Source: Nitrospina sp.
GTDB taxonomy: Bacteria; Nitrospinota; Nitrospinia; Nitrospinales; JACRGP01
Direction of reading: 5' to 3'
NCBI GenBank assembly: GCA_024648695.1
Contig: JACAVV010000005.1
Span: forward strand, 248,001-312,000
Length of the DNA stretch: 64,000 bases
Within the stretch, counting starts at the first letter, position 1; every line of letters begins with the position of its first letter. Below the pieces are notes generated by a model. It worked only from the letters and a program-made list of their open reading frames with translations. It was not told the origin of the DNA and ran no database searches. Of the stretch, positions 45,809 through 54,705 are shown piece after piece. Both the position numbers and the translations under genes were made by a program.

Positions 45809-47503
45809 CTAGTCCTGGACGATGTTGCTCACGTTGAAGCTCCCCAACTGACTCACGGCACTGTTATTTCCGGTTCCGGTTTGCATTGTGGAGGCCATAT
45901 TGTTATACCCATCCTGACCGACAGTTGCGGAATGATCGGTTCCAAGCTGGTCTATGAGGGAATCATTGCCCGGTTCGATCAAATCGCCCTGTTGATTGAC
46001 CTCGGCATAGTTCCCATCTCCATCCTGAAAAATCTCTGAATTATTGTAGCCATCCATCTGGTTTACGATCGCCGTATTTCCAAGGCCTACGCCAGACGTT
46101 GTATCAAAACCATTATCAACATAAATTCCACCCCCGGAATTTATTTGCACTATGGTTGACGCATTATTAAATCCATTCTGATCGACGGTCGCAGAATGCC
46201 CGGACCCAAGCTGGTCAACGAGGGAATCGTTACCTGGATCAATGGCATCGCCCTGTTGGGTTATGTGGGCGTAGTTGTCGGTTCCATCCTGGTAAACCTC
46301 CGAATTGTTATAACCATCCATCTGGTTCACGATCGCGGTGTTTCCAAGACCTATGGGGAAAATATATTCACTTGGGGAGTCACCTGGTAAATCTTGTATG
46401 AATAAACCTCCGCCAGTCTGGATTACTGTAGAATCGTTATTGAAACCATCCTGATCGACGGTAGCTGAATTTCCGGTTCCAAACTGGTCAACGAGAGAAT
46501 CGTTGCCTGGATCAATCCCGTCGCCTTGTTGGGTCACACCGGCGAAGTTACCGCTTCCATCCTGGTAAACCTCAGAATTGTTATAACCGTCCATCTGGTT
46601 AACGACTGCTGTGTTTCCAAAACCTCCCTCAAAAATAAAATCGCTTTGGGTGTCGATCGGAAAACCTATTATTACGAAATCACCACCGCCACCCGTCTGG
46701 ATCACTGTTGAATCATTATTGAAACCATCCTGATCAACGGTAGCGGAATGGCCGGTTCCAGACTGATCAACGAGAGAATCGTTGCCCGGATCAATCCCGT
46801 CACCCTGTTGCATCACGTCGGCGAAGTTTCCCGAGCCACTTTGATAAACCTCCGAATTGTTGTAGCCATCCATCTGGTTCACTATCGCCGTGTTCCCGAT
46901 TCCAATATACTCACTGGACCTTTCATAGGGTAAAAAGCCTCCAAAACCATCCTGTACCACTACAGAATTATTATTAAACCCATCCTGATTGACGGTAGCA
47001 GTATTACTGGAGCCCATCTGCTCTACATAAGAATCGTTGCCCGGATCCACCGCATCGCCCTGCTGGGTGACATCTGCATGGTTGAAGAACCCGCTCTGGT
47101 AAACTTCCGAATTATTGTAGCCGTCAGACTGATTGACATTGGCCGTGTTCGATTCATCCGACTGGTCCACCAACGAATTGTTGTTGAACCCATCCTGAAT
47201 GACCGTTGTCGAGTTATCGAAACCAGTTTGCATGACATTCGACGTATTGCCAGGAACAATGCTGTCGCCTGACTGGGTAACATTCGCCGAATTCATGGTG
47301 CCATCCTGGTCAATGTTTGAATCGTTGCCGTTGTCGCTCTGGTCAACATTGGCATCGTTATCGGTTCCTGATTGTGTTGCGGTCGCCATGTTGTCAGAAC
47401 CGGATTGCGTTGTGGTACTGGTGTTGCCTGCGGCGAACGCCATACTGGTTACAAATACCCCGACGGAAATCACCGAGGCCACTGCCAAAAACTGTTTTTT
47501 CAT
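45809..47503 (-). CDS. Curlin-repeat protein B (alpha type, largest)
   Basis: 564 residues, AGGAG site, signal peptide KKQFLAVASVISVGVFVTSM nearly identical to those of C, E, F, H, I, J and K. The mature chain is a series of 11-residue curlin units, organised as superrepeats with the order NQMDGYNNSEVYQDG, VTQQGD, IDPGNDSLVDQ, VDQDGFNNDSTVIQTG. Between superrepeats lie three or four non-repeat linkers rich in Phe/Ile/Pro (GGDFVIIGFPIDTQSDFIFE and similar), a feature not seen in the other paralogues. No CxxC module. It ends GSFNVSNIVQD. Follows gene C on the same strand with a hairpin repeat between. Confidence 0.92.
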   Translation of the reverse strand: MKKQFLAVASVISVGVFVTSMAFAAGNTSTTTQSGSDNMATATQSGTDNDANVDQSDNGNDSNIDQDGTMNSANVTQSGDSIVPGNTSNVMQTGFDNSTTVIQDGFNNNSLVDQSDESNTANVNQSDGYNNSEVYQSGFFNHADVTQQGDAVDPGNDSYVEQMGSSNTATVNQDGFNNNSVVVQDGFGGFLPYERSSEYIGIGNTAIVNQMDGYNNSEVYQSGSGNFADVMQQGDGIDPGNDSLVDQSGTGHSATVDQDGFNNDSTVIQTGGGGDFVIIGFPIDTQSDFIFEGGFGNTAVVNQMDGYNNSEVYQDGSGNFAGVTQQGDGIDPGNDSLVDQFGTGNSATVDQDGFNNDSTVIQTGGGLFIQDLPGDSPSEYIFPIGLGNTAIVNQMDGYNNSEVYQDGTDNYAHITQQGDAIDPGNDSLVDQLGSGHSATVDQNGFNNASTIVQINSGGGIYVDNGFDTTSGVGLGNTAIVNQMDGYNNSEIFQDGDGNYAEVNQQGDLIEPGNDSLIDQLGTDHSATVGQDGYNNMASTMQTGTGNNSAVSQLGSFNVSNIVQD

Positions 47504-47561
47504 TTCAATCTCCTGCGTATTAAAAATGTGAAAAAGTTTCTAAACGAATTCTGTTCAAAAG

Positions 47562-47628
47562 CTGAACATGAGAAGAAGCGTGAAGTGGTTTTGGGTAAAC
47601 AGCGTCTTCACGCTTCCTACCTGTTCAG
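47562..47628. repeat. Curlin-locus hairpin repeat, copy 2
   Basis: Same arms and centre as copy 1 with one change (CATGAG for CATGGG). It lies 59 bases upstream of the start of gene B. Confidence 0.88.
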
Positions 47629-47779
47629 ATTTTTACTCTAAAGGACGGGTTATGGATCACCCTCACCTGAATCCTCTCCGGCCAGGGGAGAGGGTGAACA
47701 CCCCAAGTCAGACTTTAGTCTGCATTTGCGGAACACGGGCAAAGCGAAACTAACCGCCCTTTCCTGCGACCGTGGGCCG

Positions 47780-49066
47780 CTAGTTTTGTGTGATCAGGCT
47801 CACGTTGTTACTTCCGGACTGGGCAACAAAACTTGAGTTACCCCCACCGTTTTGAGTGGTCACCGCCAAATGCCCATCGCCTTCCTGGTGAATGGATCCA
47901 ATATGCCCACCGTCATCGTTCTGTTCCACGGTGCCGTCACAGGAATTACAATCGGCCAGGTCATTACCCTGAATGACGAACGCATCATTTTCATCGGAGT
48001 TTTGATCGATGAAGGCCGTGTTGCTTTGGCCCCACTGCTCAATTTCTCCAAAATTCAGTTCTTTGCCATTCTGGTCAACCGTGGCATGATTCAACTGGCC
48101 CACCTGCGTGATATTGGCAATGTTCAATACCGCCGGACCTGATTGATCCACAAACGCCATATTACTCGGAATGCTCAACTCGTCAGGGTCACCACTCTGG
48201 GTCACGTTGGCGTCGTTCACTTCTCCGTCCTGATCCACGTCCGCAAAATTCGCTTTATCCTCTTGATTGACGTAGGCGAAGTTGGCCAGGCCATCCTGAT
48301 TGACATCGGAAAGGTTTTCGGCTCCGTTTTGAGTCACGTTCGCCTGATTGGATTCTCCATCCTGAACAATAAATGACTGATTGCTGGGTGGAATGGTATC
48401 GAACAATTCTCCGCTTTGATGCACCGTAGCAATATTGCCCACACCCATTTGATCGATATCCGAAATGCTCTCGGCATCTTCCTGGGTAACATTGGCTTCG
48501 TGAAGCTCACCGTCCTGATTCACACTTGAATCATTATTGAAGCCGTTTTGGTCCACAGTGGCCGTATTGTCGACACCGAACTGGTCTACGTAAGAATTGT
48601 TTCCGGGAAGAACCGTGTCGCCCTGTTGCGTTACATAGGCCATATTACCGGAACCATCCTGATTGACATCCGAATTGCTGTAGCCATCCATCTGGATCAC
48701 ATCTGCGATGTTCCCGTCACCCAACTGACTCACAGTAGAAGTGTTGTTGAAACCATCCTGATTGACCGTCGCATCATGGTTCGCTCCATCCTGACCCACC
48801 AGAGATTCGTTACCAGGAACAATGCCGTCGCCCGCCTGCGTCACATCGGCCATGTTGTCATCGCCATTCTGGTCAATTTCCGAATTGTTGCCGTTGTCGC
48901 TCTGGTCCACAACGGCATCGTTGTTATTGCCAGTTTGAACCGTGGTGGCTGTGTTGGCGAAACCGCTCTGCGTGGTGGTACTGGTGTTGCCGGCCGCAAA
49001 GGCCAAGCTGGTGACAAACACCCCGACCGAAATAACGGAAGCCACTGCCAGAAATTGTTTCTTCAT
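47780..49066 (-). CDS. Curlin-repeat protein C (beta type)
   Basis: 428 residues with AAGGAGG before the ATG and the shared signal peptide. About 35 curlin units. Beta-type modules are present: GDTVLPGNNS, GELFDTIPPSNQSFIVQDG, QNGAENLSDVNQ and DPDELSIPSNMAFVDQSG. Near the C-terminus is the module DCNSCDGTVEQNDDGG with CxxC, followed by HEGDGHLAVTTQNGG-type units and the end NNVSLITQN. These modules are shared with F, I and J. It is the first gene after a 700-base gap, so it may start a transcript with B and A. Confidence 0.93.
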   Translation of the reverse strand: MKKQFLAVASVISVGVFVTSLAFAAGNTSTTTQSGFANTATTVQTGNNNDAVVDQSDNGNNSEIDQNGDDNMADVTQAGDGIVPGNESLVGQDGANHDATVNQDGFNNTSTVSQLGDGNIADVIQMDGYSNSDVNQDGSGNMAYVTQQGDTVLPGNNSYVDQFGVDNTATVDQNGFNNDSSVNQDGELHEANVTQEDAESISDIDQMGVGNIATVHQSGELFDTIPPSNQSFIVQDGESNQANVTQNGAENLSDVNQDGLANFAYVNQEDKANFADVDQDGEVNDANVTQSGDPDELSIPSNMAFVDQSGPAVLNIANITQVGQLNHATVDQNGKELNFGEIEQWGQSNTAFIDQNSDENDAFVIQGNDLADCNSCDGTVEQNDDGGHIGSIHQEGDGHLAVTTQNGGGNSSFVAQSGSNNVSLITQN

Positions 49067-49715
49067 GCTAAACCTCCTTCATTTGATTGAAAAAATCTAA
49101 CGATCTTCATCATTTAGAGCTTTTGTTCCCTTAAGCCGAATGAATACCAAAATACGAACAAGACATTTAAAGCTCCAGCCTCACTGTCTTCATGCGAACA
49201 ATTTCACGTTACCGCTACAAGAGGGAAACACATTACGCGCATCATTCGATCCGGAATTCATTTCACAGAAATCAGAAACTGGATAACCATTCCATACACC
49301 ATTTCTGTGGTATTAAAAAATCTAAACTATTTCATTAGATCGAAACTGCTCCAGCAACAAAAAGTTTTCTCAATGAGCTAAGTTATGCTTGGTTAAAATC
49401 GATCAATACTCAATATTGATTGAACTTTTATATAGTTAGCAAAAATACAGATATTTAATCGGGTCTATTATAAGCAATTTCAACTCCGCTTAATATACCC
49501 TTTTTGGGGTGTTTTTTTAAAATTATTTTAAACTCTTTAACTTCCCAATTTTCAACGTCTTTCATACCGTTGACAGGGTATAAATTCTCATTTAACCGGA
49601 TTTTTTATATCTATTCTTGCTTTGCTGACTTGTGGACCGGAAAAAGAGGAGGGGGTAAAAGGATAAAATTTTAAAGCTTTCTTCACTTTCAGCCAAAATT
49701 GCAATGGTCCATAAA
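49067..49715. promoter_or_regulatory. Long AT-rich region upstream of gene C, with shared motif
   Basis: No gene seen. At about 49492-49512 lies ATATACCCTTTTTGGGGTGT, a short inverted ATACCC/GGGGT motif in an AT-rich background. Similar motifs lie at about 50554-50575 upstream of gene D and at 54172-54194 upstream of the G remnant. A promoter or operator for the curlin transcripts is likely but not proven. Confidence 0.45.
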
Positions 49716-49755
49716 AAAAAGACCCGGCTACGCTCTGCAACAAGCGTAGCCAGGT
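49716..49755 (-). terminator. Terminator of curlin gene D
   Basis: Stem GGCTACGC (49726-49733) with GCGTAGCC (49744-49751), extended by GACC/GGTC across one mismatch, with an eight-A run on the left (T-run on the minus strand). Confidence 0.85.
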
Positions 49756-49769
49756 CCGGAATCAAACCA

Positions 49770-50246
49770 TTATTGAGCCTGACAACTTGAACAGGGCTCT
49801 CCGCCACCTTCATGACCGAACCAGTCCTGATAGGTGTGACTCACATTATTACTACCACTCTGGCTTACGTAGGCTGAATTGCCCTCATCCGCCTGATAAA
49901 CAGACGCGCTATTATTTTCGCCATCCTGCATAATGCCAGCAGTGTGGTCGTTGCCCCATTGCATTACATTCGCATAACAACTGTCGCATTCACCCGGCAA
50001 TTCGCCGCCTTGATACACATCAGCGGTGTTACCATAGCCATCCTGGATGATGTCGGTTTCGTTATAATCACCATCCTGCATCACCATCGAATGGTTACCA
50101 CTGCCCGCTTGTTCAATCTGTGCGATATTTTCATTGCCTTCCTGATCCACATCCGCGGTGTTGCCAGGGGGAATAGCATATGCAACGCTGGCACTCAACA
50201 TTCCAGCAAAAAATAAGGCCGCCATCACTTTGATTCCTTGTTTCAT
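49770..50246 (-). CDS. Small curlin-repeat protein D
   Basis: 158 residues from the ATG at 50246, which follows AAGGAG; the open frame extends to 50348 without support. Signal peptide KQGIKVMAALFFAGMLSASV. Nine or ten curlin units (DQEGNENIAQIEQAGSGNHS), then a unit with GECDSCYANVMQWGND. The C-terminus differs from the others: after NNVSHTYQ comes DWFGHEGGGEPCSSCQAQ with a second Cys pair. It sits alone between a promoter-like region and its own terminator. It may be a cap, nucleator or anchoring subunit (inference). Confidence 0.9.
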   Translation of the reverse strand: MKQGIKVMAALFFAGMLSASVAYAIPPGNTADVDQEGNENIAQIEQAGSGNHSMVMQDGDYNETDIIQDGYGNTADVYQGGELPGECDSCYANVMQWGNDHTAGIMQDGENNSASVYQADEGNSAYVSQSGSNNVSHTYQDWFGHEGGGEPCSSCQAQ

Positions 50247-50742
50247 CTCATTGCTCCTTATGTGAAATTGAAATAAAAAAATTTCTAAACCAACTTCGTT
50301 CAAAAAAAACTGAACCCATGATAAAGCACAAATGGAAACTTGACTCATAAAGCCCTATTACCATGTATGCAGTATAAAAATTAGAAAATACACACTACTA
50401 ATAACCAGATTAAACAAAATATAAAATTTGATTAATTTTCAACTGCCTTTGAATCCAAATCAATTAAGTCATTATTTATATTGAATTTTTAAAACTTTAT
50501 GAATTGATATTTCAGGATTCGCTATTAGGTTAAGTGATTTCACCAATATTATATATACCTCTAAAAGGGTATTTTTAAAAAATTTTAATTAAACCTTTAA
50601 GTTATTATCTTTCAAGAGGTTCAGGTCAAGGCGTTGAATTCAGGGCACCGGTTATTATCGGATTTATGATACGGGTCCGCGGATTAGCGGTTTCGGATAT
50701 AAAAGTGGAGAGATGTGGGAGGTTTTGCATCTTTTATGGATA
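50247..50742. promoter_or_regulatory. AT-rich region upstream of gene D with shared motif
   Basis: The motif ATATATACCTCTAAAAGGGT (about 50553-50572) followed by ATTTTTAAAAAATTTTAATT resembles those upstream of C and G. A degenerate piece of the hairpin repeat (GTTCAAAAAAAACTGAACCC, about 50300) is also seen. No gene. Confidence 0.45.
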
Positions 50743-50783
50743 AAAAAAATGGAAGTGAACACGGGAACACCGCATCCATTTCC
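50743..50783 (-). terminator. Terminator of curlin gene E
   Basis: Arms GGAAGTG-AAC and CCGCATCCATTTCC form an imperfect stem, with an A-run on the left. Nearly the same sequence terminates gene H (54583-54623). Confidence 0.7.
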
Positions 50784-50840
50784 ATAAAATTCAGTACAAA
50801 AAACAGCCGAGGCCAAAAATTTCCGGCAGACGTCTCCGAC

Positions 50841-52181
50841 TTAGTTTTGGGTGATCATGCTCACATTGCCGGCACCTGACTGGAATACCGCACTGATATT
50901 TCCCAATCCATTCTGCGTGGTGACTGCCAGGTTGGTGTCGCCATCCTGAGTGATGGATGCAGTGTGGCCGCCATCATCATTCTGCACAACAGTCGCGTCA
51001 CAAAAGGAACAAGGGATGCCGCCAAAGCCTTGATCAATATTTGCTGTGTTGTCATCGGAGTTTTGATCCACGAAGGCAATGTTGTGGTCGCCTATCTGAT
51101 CTATGTCTCCATAATTCGTGACGACTCCCTCAATCTGCTCAATGCTGGCAATGTTTAAACCTCCCACTTGATAAACATCAGCGCTATTTGAGGTTCCATC
51201 CTGGTCAACAAACGAATCATTGTTGTAGCCATCCTGAATCACATCGGCGGTGTTGGATGCGCCTGCCTGAAATACCGTGGATACGTTACCCGGTTCAATC
51301 AGGTCGCCCATTTGCATCACGTTGGCTGTATTTGAACTGCCAGACTGCCCTACCAGGGAACTGTTATATCCATCGAACTGATAAACCGCCGCAGTGTTTC
51401 CTGATGCCGTTTGATCCACTTCGGAACTGTTATTGAAACCATCCTGGGTCACCGTCGCTGTGTGATCCCCTGTTCCCGATTGGGTGATTATAGAATCATT
51501 CCCTGGATCCACTCCATCGCCACTTTGTGTCACCGCGGCTGTGTTTAGAGAACCGGCCTGGTCTACGAAGGAACTGTTGTATCCATCGGACTGAGTCACC
51601 GTCGCCTTGTTAATCAAGCCCGCTTGATCCACTTCAGAACTGTTATTGAAACCATCCTGGGTTACCTTCGCCATATTAAAACCCTCTCCCGATTGTGTGA
51701 CTATAGAATCATTCCCCGGATCGACTCCATCTCCGCTCTGCGTCACTGTGGCTGTATTAAAATTTCCACCCACCTGCTCTACGAATGAACTGTTGTACCC
51801 ATCGGACTGCGTTACTGTTGCAGTGTTGAACCTGCCAGTTTGATCCACATCAGAAATGTTATTGAATCCCGCTTGATCTACCGTCGCGGTGTGATCATCA
51901 ACTTTCTGAGATACTAGGGATTCATTGCCAGGGGCAATGAGGTCGCCACTTTGAGTGACATCGGCATTATTGTCTGTTCCGTCCTGATCAATATTTGAGG
52001 TATTGTCCGCATCGCTTTGATCAACGATGGCTTCATTATCCATTCCCGCCTGAGTCGTGGTTGCTACTTGCCCGGTACCCGTTTGCGTGGTGCTACTCAT
52101 ATTTCCTGCCGCAAAGGCAACGCTTGTTACAAACAGACCTGCTGAAATAACCGAGGCCACTGCTAAAAATTGTTTCGTCAT
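50841..52181 (-). CDS. Curlin-repeat protein E (alpha type)
   Basis: 446 residues with the shared signal peptide (TKQFLAVASVISAGLFVTSV). Superrepeats of about 70 residues: VTQSDGYNSSFVEQ, VTQSGDGVDPGNDSIVTQSG, VTQDGFNNSSEVDQ, repeated about three times. Then a GDLIEPGNVS unit, the variable units DVYQVGGLNIASIEQIEG, the CxxC module PCSFCDATVVQNDDGG and the end GNVSMITQN. Directly downstream of F with a hairpin repeat between; its terminator is nearly the same as that of H. Confidence 0.92.
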   Translation of the reverse strand: MTKQFLAVASVISAGLFVTSVAFAAGNMSSTTQTGTGQVATTTQAGMDNEAIVDQSDADNTSNIDQDGTDNNADVTQSGDLIAPGNESLVSQKVDDHTATVDQAGFNNISDVDQTGRFNTATVTQSDGYNSSFVEQVGGNFNTATVTQSGDGVDPGNDSIVTQSGEGFNMAKVTQDGFNNSSEVDQAGLINKATVTQSDGYNSSFVDQAGSLNTAAVTQSGDGVDPGNDSIITQSGTGDHTATVTQDGFNNSSEVDQTASGNTAAVYQFDGYNSSLVGQSGSSNTANVMQMGDLIEPGNVSTVFQAGASNTADVIQDGYNNDSFVDQDGTSNSADVYQVGGLNIASIEQIEGVVTNYGDIDQIGDHNIAFVDQNSDDNTANIDQGFGGIPCSFCDATVVQNDDGGHTASITQDGDTNLAVTTQNGLGNISAVFQSGAGNVSMITQN

Positions 52182-52225
52182 CTGACGTACCTTTTATTCA
52201 AAAATCTTAATCAACTGCTATAAAG

Positions 52226-52282
52226 CTGAACATGAGAAGAAGCGTGAAGTGATTTCAGACCTCACGCTTCCTACTTGTTCAG
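52226..52282. repeat. Curlin-locus hairpin repeat, copy 3
   Basis: CTGAACATGAGAAGAAGCG and CGCTTCCTACTTGTTCAG arms with a shorter centre than copies 1 and 2. 45 bases upstream of gene E. Confidence 0.85.
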
Positions 52283-52494
52283 ATATTTTAAAAATAAAGA
52301 TCAAAGGAATGCATCCCCCTGACCTTCCTTAATATCTTTATAAGAAATGCCAAGCTATGCTTGGTGCTAAGCTAGGCGCACCCTGCCCTCTCCCGCCAGG
52401 GGAGAGGGTGTGTGGATGCTGTAAAACTTTAATCTCGCCTCTGGGCGAGGGAGCGAAGCGACCCCAGCCCAAGTTTCCTGCAGGCGTCGCCTGC

Positions 52495-53781
52495 CTAGTT
52501 TTGGGTGACCATGCTGACGTTGCCGCTTCCGGACTGGGAAACCGCACTGATGTTGCCACCACCGTTTTGAGTCGTCATCGCCAGGTGACCGTCACCCTCC
52601 TGATTGATGAGGGCGTCGTGTCCGCCATCATCGTTTTGCTCGATGGTGGCATCACAAGACATACAATCCATGCCTTCATGGCCCTGATTGATTTCTCCAA
52701 TGTTTTCATCAGAGTTCTGGTCGACAAAGGCCAGGTTGCTTTGACCCCACTGGGTGATGAATCCATCGTTCACTTCCTTGCCATTCTGGTCGATGGTAGC
52801 TTCGTTCAACTGGCCGACCTGATTGATGTTAGCCAGATTCAAAACAGCCCCACCCGTCTGATTAACAAAGGCCAGGTTGCTGGGAATGCTCAACTCGTCG
52901 GGATCGCCACTCTGGTTCACATTGGCTTCGTTGACTTCACCTTCCTGATCGATATCGGCCCAGTTAGCCTTGTCCAACTGCGTAACATTTGCCAATTGCG
53001 CCAGGCCGGACTGATCCACAAAGGACTGGTTTTCAGCGCCATTCTGGGTCACATTCGCTTCACTGGATTCACCCGTTTGAGAGATGTATGAACGGTTGCT
53101 TGGAGGAAGCGTATCGAACAGCTCTCCACTCTGATGAACGTTGGCGAGGTTGCCGACATTGGTCTGATAAACATCCGAGAAACTTTCGCCATCTTCCTGT
53201 GTCACATTCGCTTCGTTGAGTTCACCATCCTGATTAACGACAGAATCATTATTGTATCCATCCTGCACAACGTTCGCGGTGTTAACTACACCCAACTGAT
53301 TCACAAAAGAATCGTTGCCGGGATCTACAGTGTCCCCACCCTGGGCGACACTCGCACTATTAGCGAAACCATCCTGATCCACGTCGGAAGCATTGTATCC
53401 ATCGGTCTGGCTTACCGAAGCGAGGTTGCCATCGTCCATTTGGGATACATCAGAAACGTTGTTGTAACCGTCCTGACCCACCGTGGCTTCGTGGCCCTCA
53501 CCACTTTGGGTGATGTTGGAATCATTGCCCGGATCAAAAATATCACCCATTTGATCCACATCGGCAAAGTTGCTGGCACCATCCTGATCAATGTTGGAAT
53601 TGTTATAAGCATCACTCTGATCAACGGTGGCATCATTGAAGTCACCGGCCTGAGTGATTGTAGACATCTGGCCTGTACCCGACTGAGTCGTGGTGCTGGT
53701 GTTGCCCCCTGCGAAGGCCATACTCGTCACGAATACGCCCACTGAGATTACGGAGGCTACTGCCAGGAATTGTTTTTTCAT
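52495..53781 (-). CDS. Curlin-repeat protein F (beta type)
   Basis: 428 residues from the ATG at 53781, preceded by AAGGAG; the frame extends to 53814 without support. Same length and module order as C: shared signal peptide, IFDPGNDSNITQ, GDTVDPGNDS, GELFDTLPPSNRSYISQTG, QNGAENQSFVDQ, DPDELSIPSNLAFVNQTG, DCMSCDATIEQNDDGG and the end GNVSMVTQN. The 3' flank (CTGCAGGCGTCGCCTGCCTA) is shared with gene H, a trace of sequence exchange between paralogues. Confidence 0.93.
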   Translation of the reverse strand: MKKQFLAVASVISVGVFVTSMAFAGGNTSTTTQSGTGQMSTITQAGDFNDATVDQSDAYNNSNIDQDGASNFADVDQMGDIFDPGNDSNITQSGEGHEATVGQDGYNNVSDVSQMDDGNLASVSQTDGYNASDVDQDGFANSASVAQGGDTVDPGNDSFVNQLGVVNTANVVQDGYNNDSVVNQDGELNEANVTQEDGESFSDVYQTNVGNLANVHQSGELFDTLPPSNRSYISQTGESSEANVTQNGAENQSFVDQSGLAQLANVTQLDKANWADIDQEGEVNEANVNQSGDPDELSIPSNLAFVNQTGGAVLNLANINQVGQLNEATIDQNGKEVNDGFITQWGQSNLAFVDQNSDENIGEINQGHEGMDCMSCDATIEQNDDGGHDALINQEGDGHLAMTTQNGGGNISAVSQSGSGNVSMVTQN

Positions 53782-53853
53782 GGTCAATCTCCTTATTCTG
53801 ACTTTAAAATGCATTTAAAGATTTTCATCGTATTAGACCTCTTCCGCTTAAAG

Positions 53854-53926
53854 CTGAACAGGAGCAGAAGCATGAACGGTCACCTGAATTGCAATGAGTT
53901 CGCTCTTCCAACTTGCACAGCTTGTT
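53854..53926. repeat. Degenerate curlin-locus hairpin repeat, copy 4
   Basis: Starts CTGAACAGGAGCAGAAGCAT like the other copies, but the second arm is eroded. Between the G remnant and gene F, the same relative place as the others. Confidence 0.5.
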
Positions 53927-53930
53927 GAAA

Positions 53931-54054
53931 TTAATCTTCGTGACCGTGCCAATCCTGAAACGTGGAAGTGCTGTTACCGCCAGCAAACGCAACACCAGAG
54001 GTCAACATGCCAGCCATTAACAATACGGTCATGGATTTAAAATAGTTTTTTCAT
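53931..54054 (-). pseudogene. Curlin remnant G: signal peptide joined to C-terminal tail
   Basis: After TGGAGTG and the ATG at 54054 the sequence encodes MKKLF, then one extra T shifts the frame. Corrected, it continues KSMTVLLMAGMLTSGVAFAG, a signal peptide like that of gene D, and goes directly to GNSTSTFQDWHGHED and a stop. That ending matches the DWFGHEG tail of gene D. All curlin units are missing. It looks like an internal deletion of a D-type gene followed by a frameshift. An in-frame ATG after the shift could still give about 36 residues. Confidence 0.75.
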
Positions 54055-54333
54055 TTTTCACTCCATTAGAAAAAAAGCTTAAAAATAAAAAAGCTTTTCT
54101 AACGTTAAACTTCTTAAAAAATTAAATGATAATATTTCAGCCTATGGTTTATGTTAAGAAATTTTTACTTTTTTATATATACCTCTTATGGGGTATTTTC
54201 AATAATATTTAATAAATAATATAACTTACTATTTTTCAATAGTTTATAAATTTCAAATACCCCATACATTCAAGCTATTTTCAGAACTCTGATGTATCCT
54301 TTTTAATAAACCCATTTGAGGTTATAAAATCAC
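54055..54333. promoter_or_regulatory. AT-rich region upstream of the G remnant
   Basis: Contains TATATATACCTCTTATGGGG followed by TATTTT at about 54172-54196, the same motif as upstream of C and D. No gene. Confidence 0.4.
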
Positions 54334-54530
54334 GTAGGTTGGGGTGAGGAATGAACACAACATTATAGATGTCGCCTTTTAATAACCATCTGTTTCCTGG
54401 AAACGAATATAGACGATCTTGCCGGGATTTGGTTTTCGGGGAGGCCTTCGTTTTGATTCGTATGGGATTTTCCGGGTTGACCTTTTTCTACGGCAAACAA
54501 TGTTGGGGTTCGTTCCTCACCCCAACCTAC
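54334..54530. mobile_element. MITE-like element with 32-base inverted ends
   Basis: GTAGGTTGGGGTGAGGAATG (left, from 54334) pairs with CATTCCTCACCCCAACCTAC-type sequence (right, to 54530); arms of about 32 bases with two or three mismatches. 197 bases in all. Open frames inside have no recognisable product, although NNHLFPGNEYR recalls the start of small REP-type transposases. It is inserted between the terminator of H and the upstream region of G. Confidence 0.65.
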
Positions 54531-54582
54531 AAAACTGGAAAACATATTCGTTGCTCTGAAGGGGGAATTGGAATTTTTCCCA

Positions 54583-54623
54583 AAAAAATGGAAGTGAACG
54601 CGGGGTTAACCGCATCCACTTCC
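54583..54623 (-). terminator. Terminator of curlin gene H
   Basis: GGAAGTG-AACGCGG and CCGC-AT-CCACTTCC arms, with an A-run on the left. Nearly the same as the terminator of E. Confidence 0.85.
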
Positions 54624-54705
54624 AAAAAATTTTCTAACCGGATTTAACCTAAAGGCGCGGGAGCAAAGCGACCCCAGCCGCAAGCTTCCTGCAGGCGTCG
54701 CCTGC

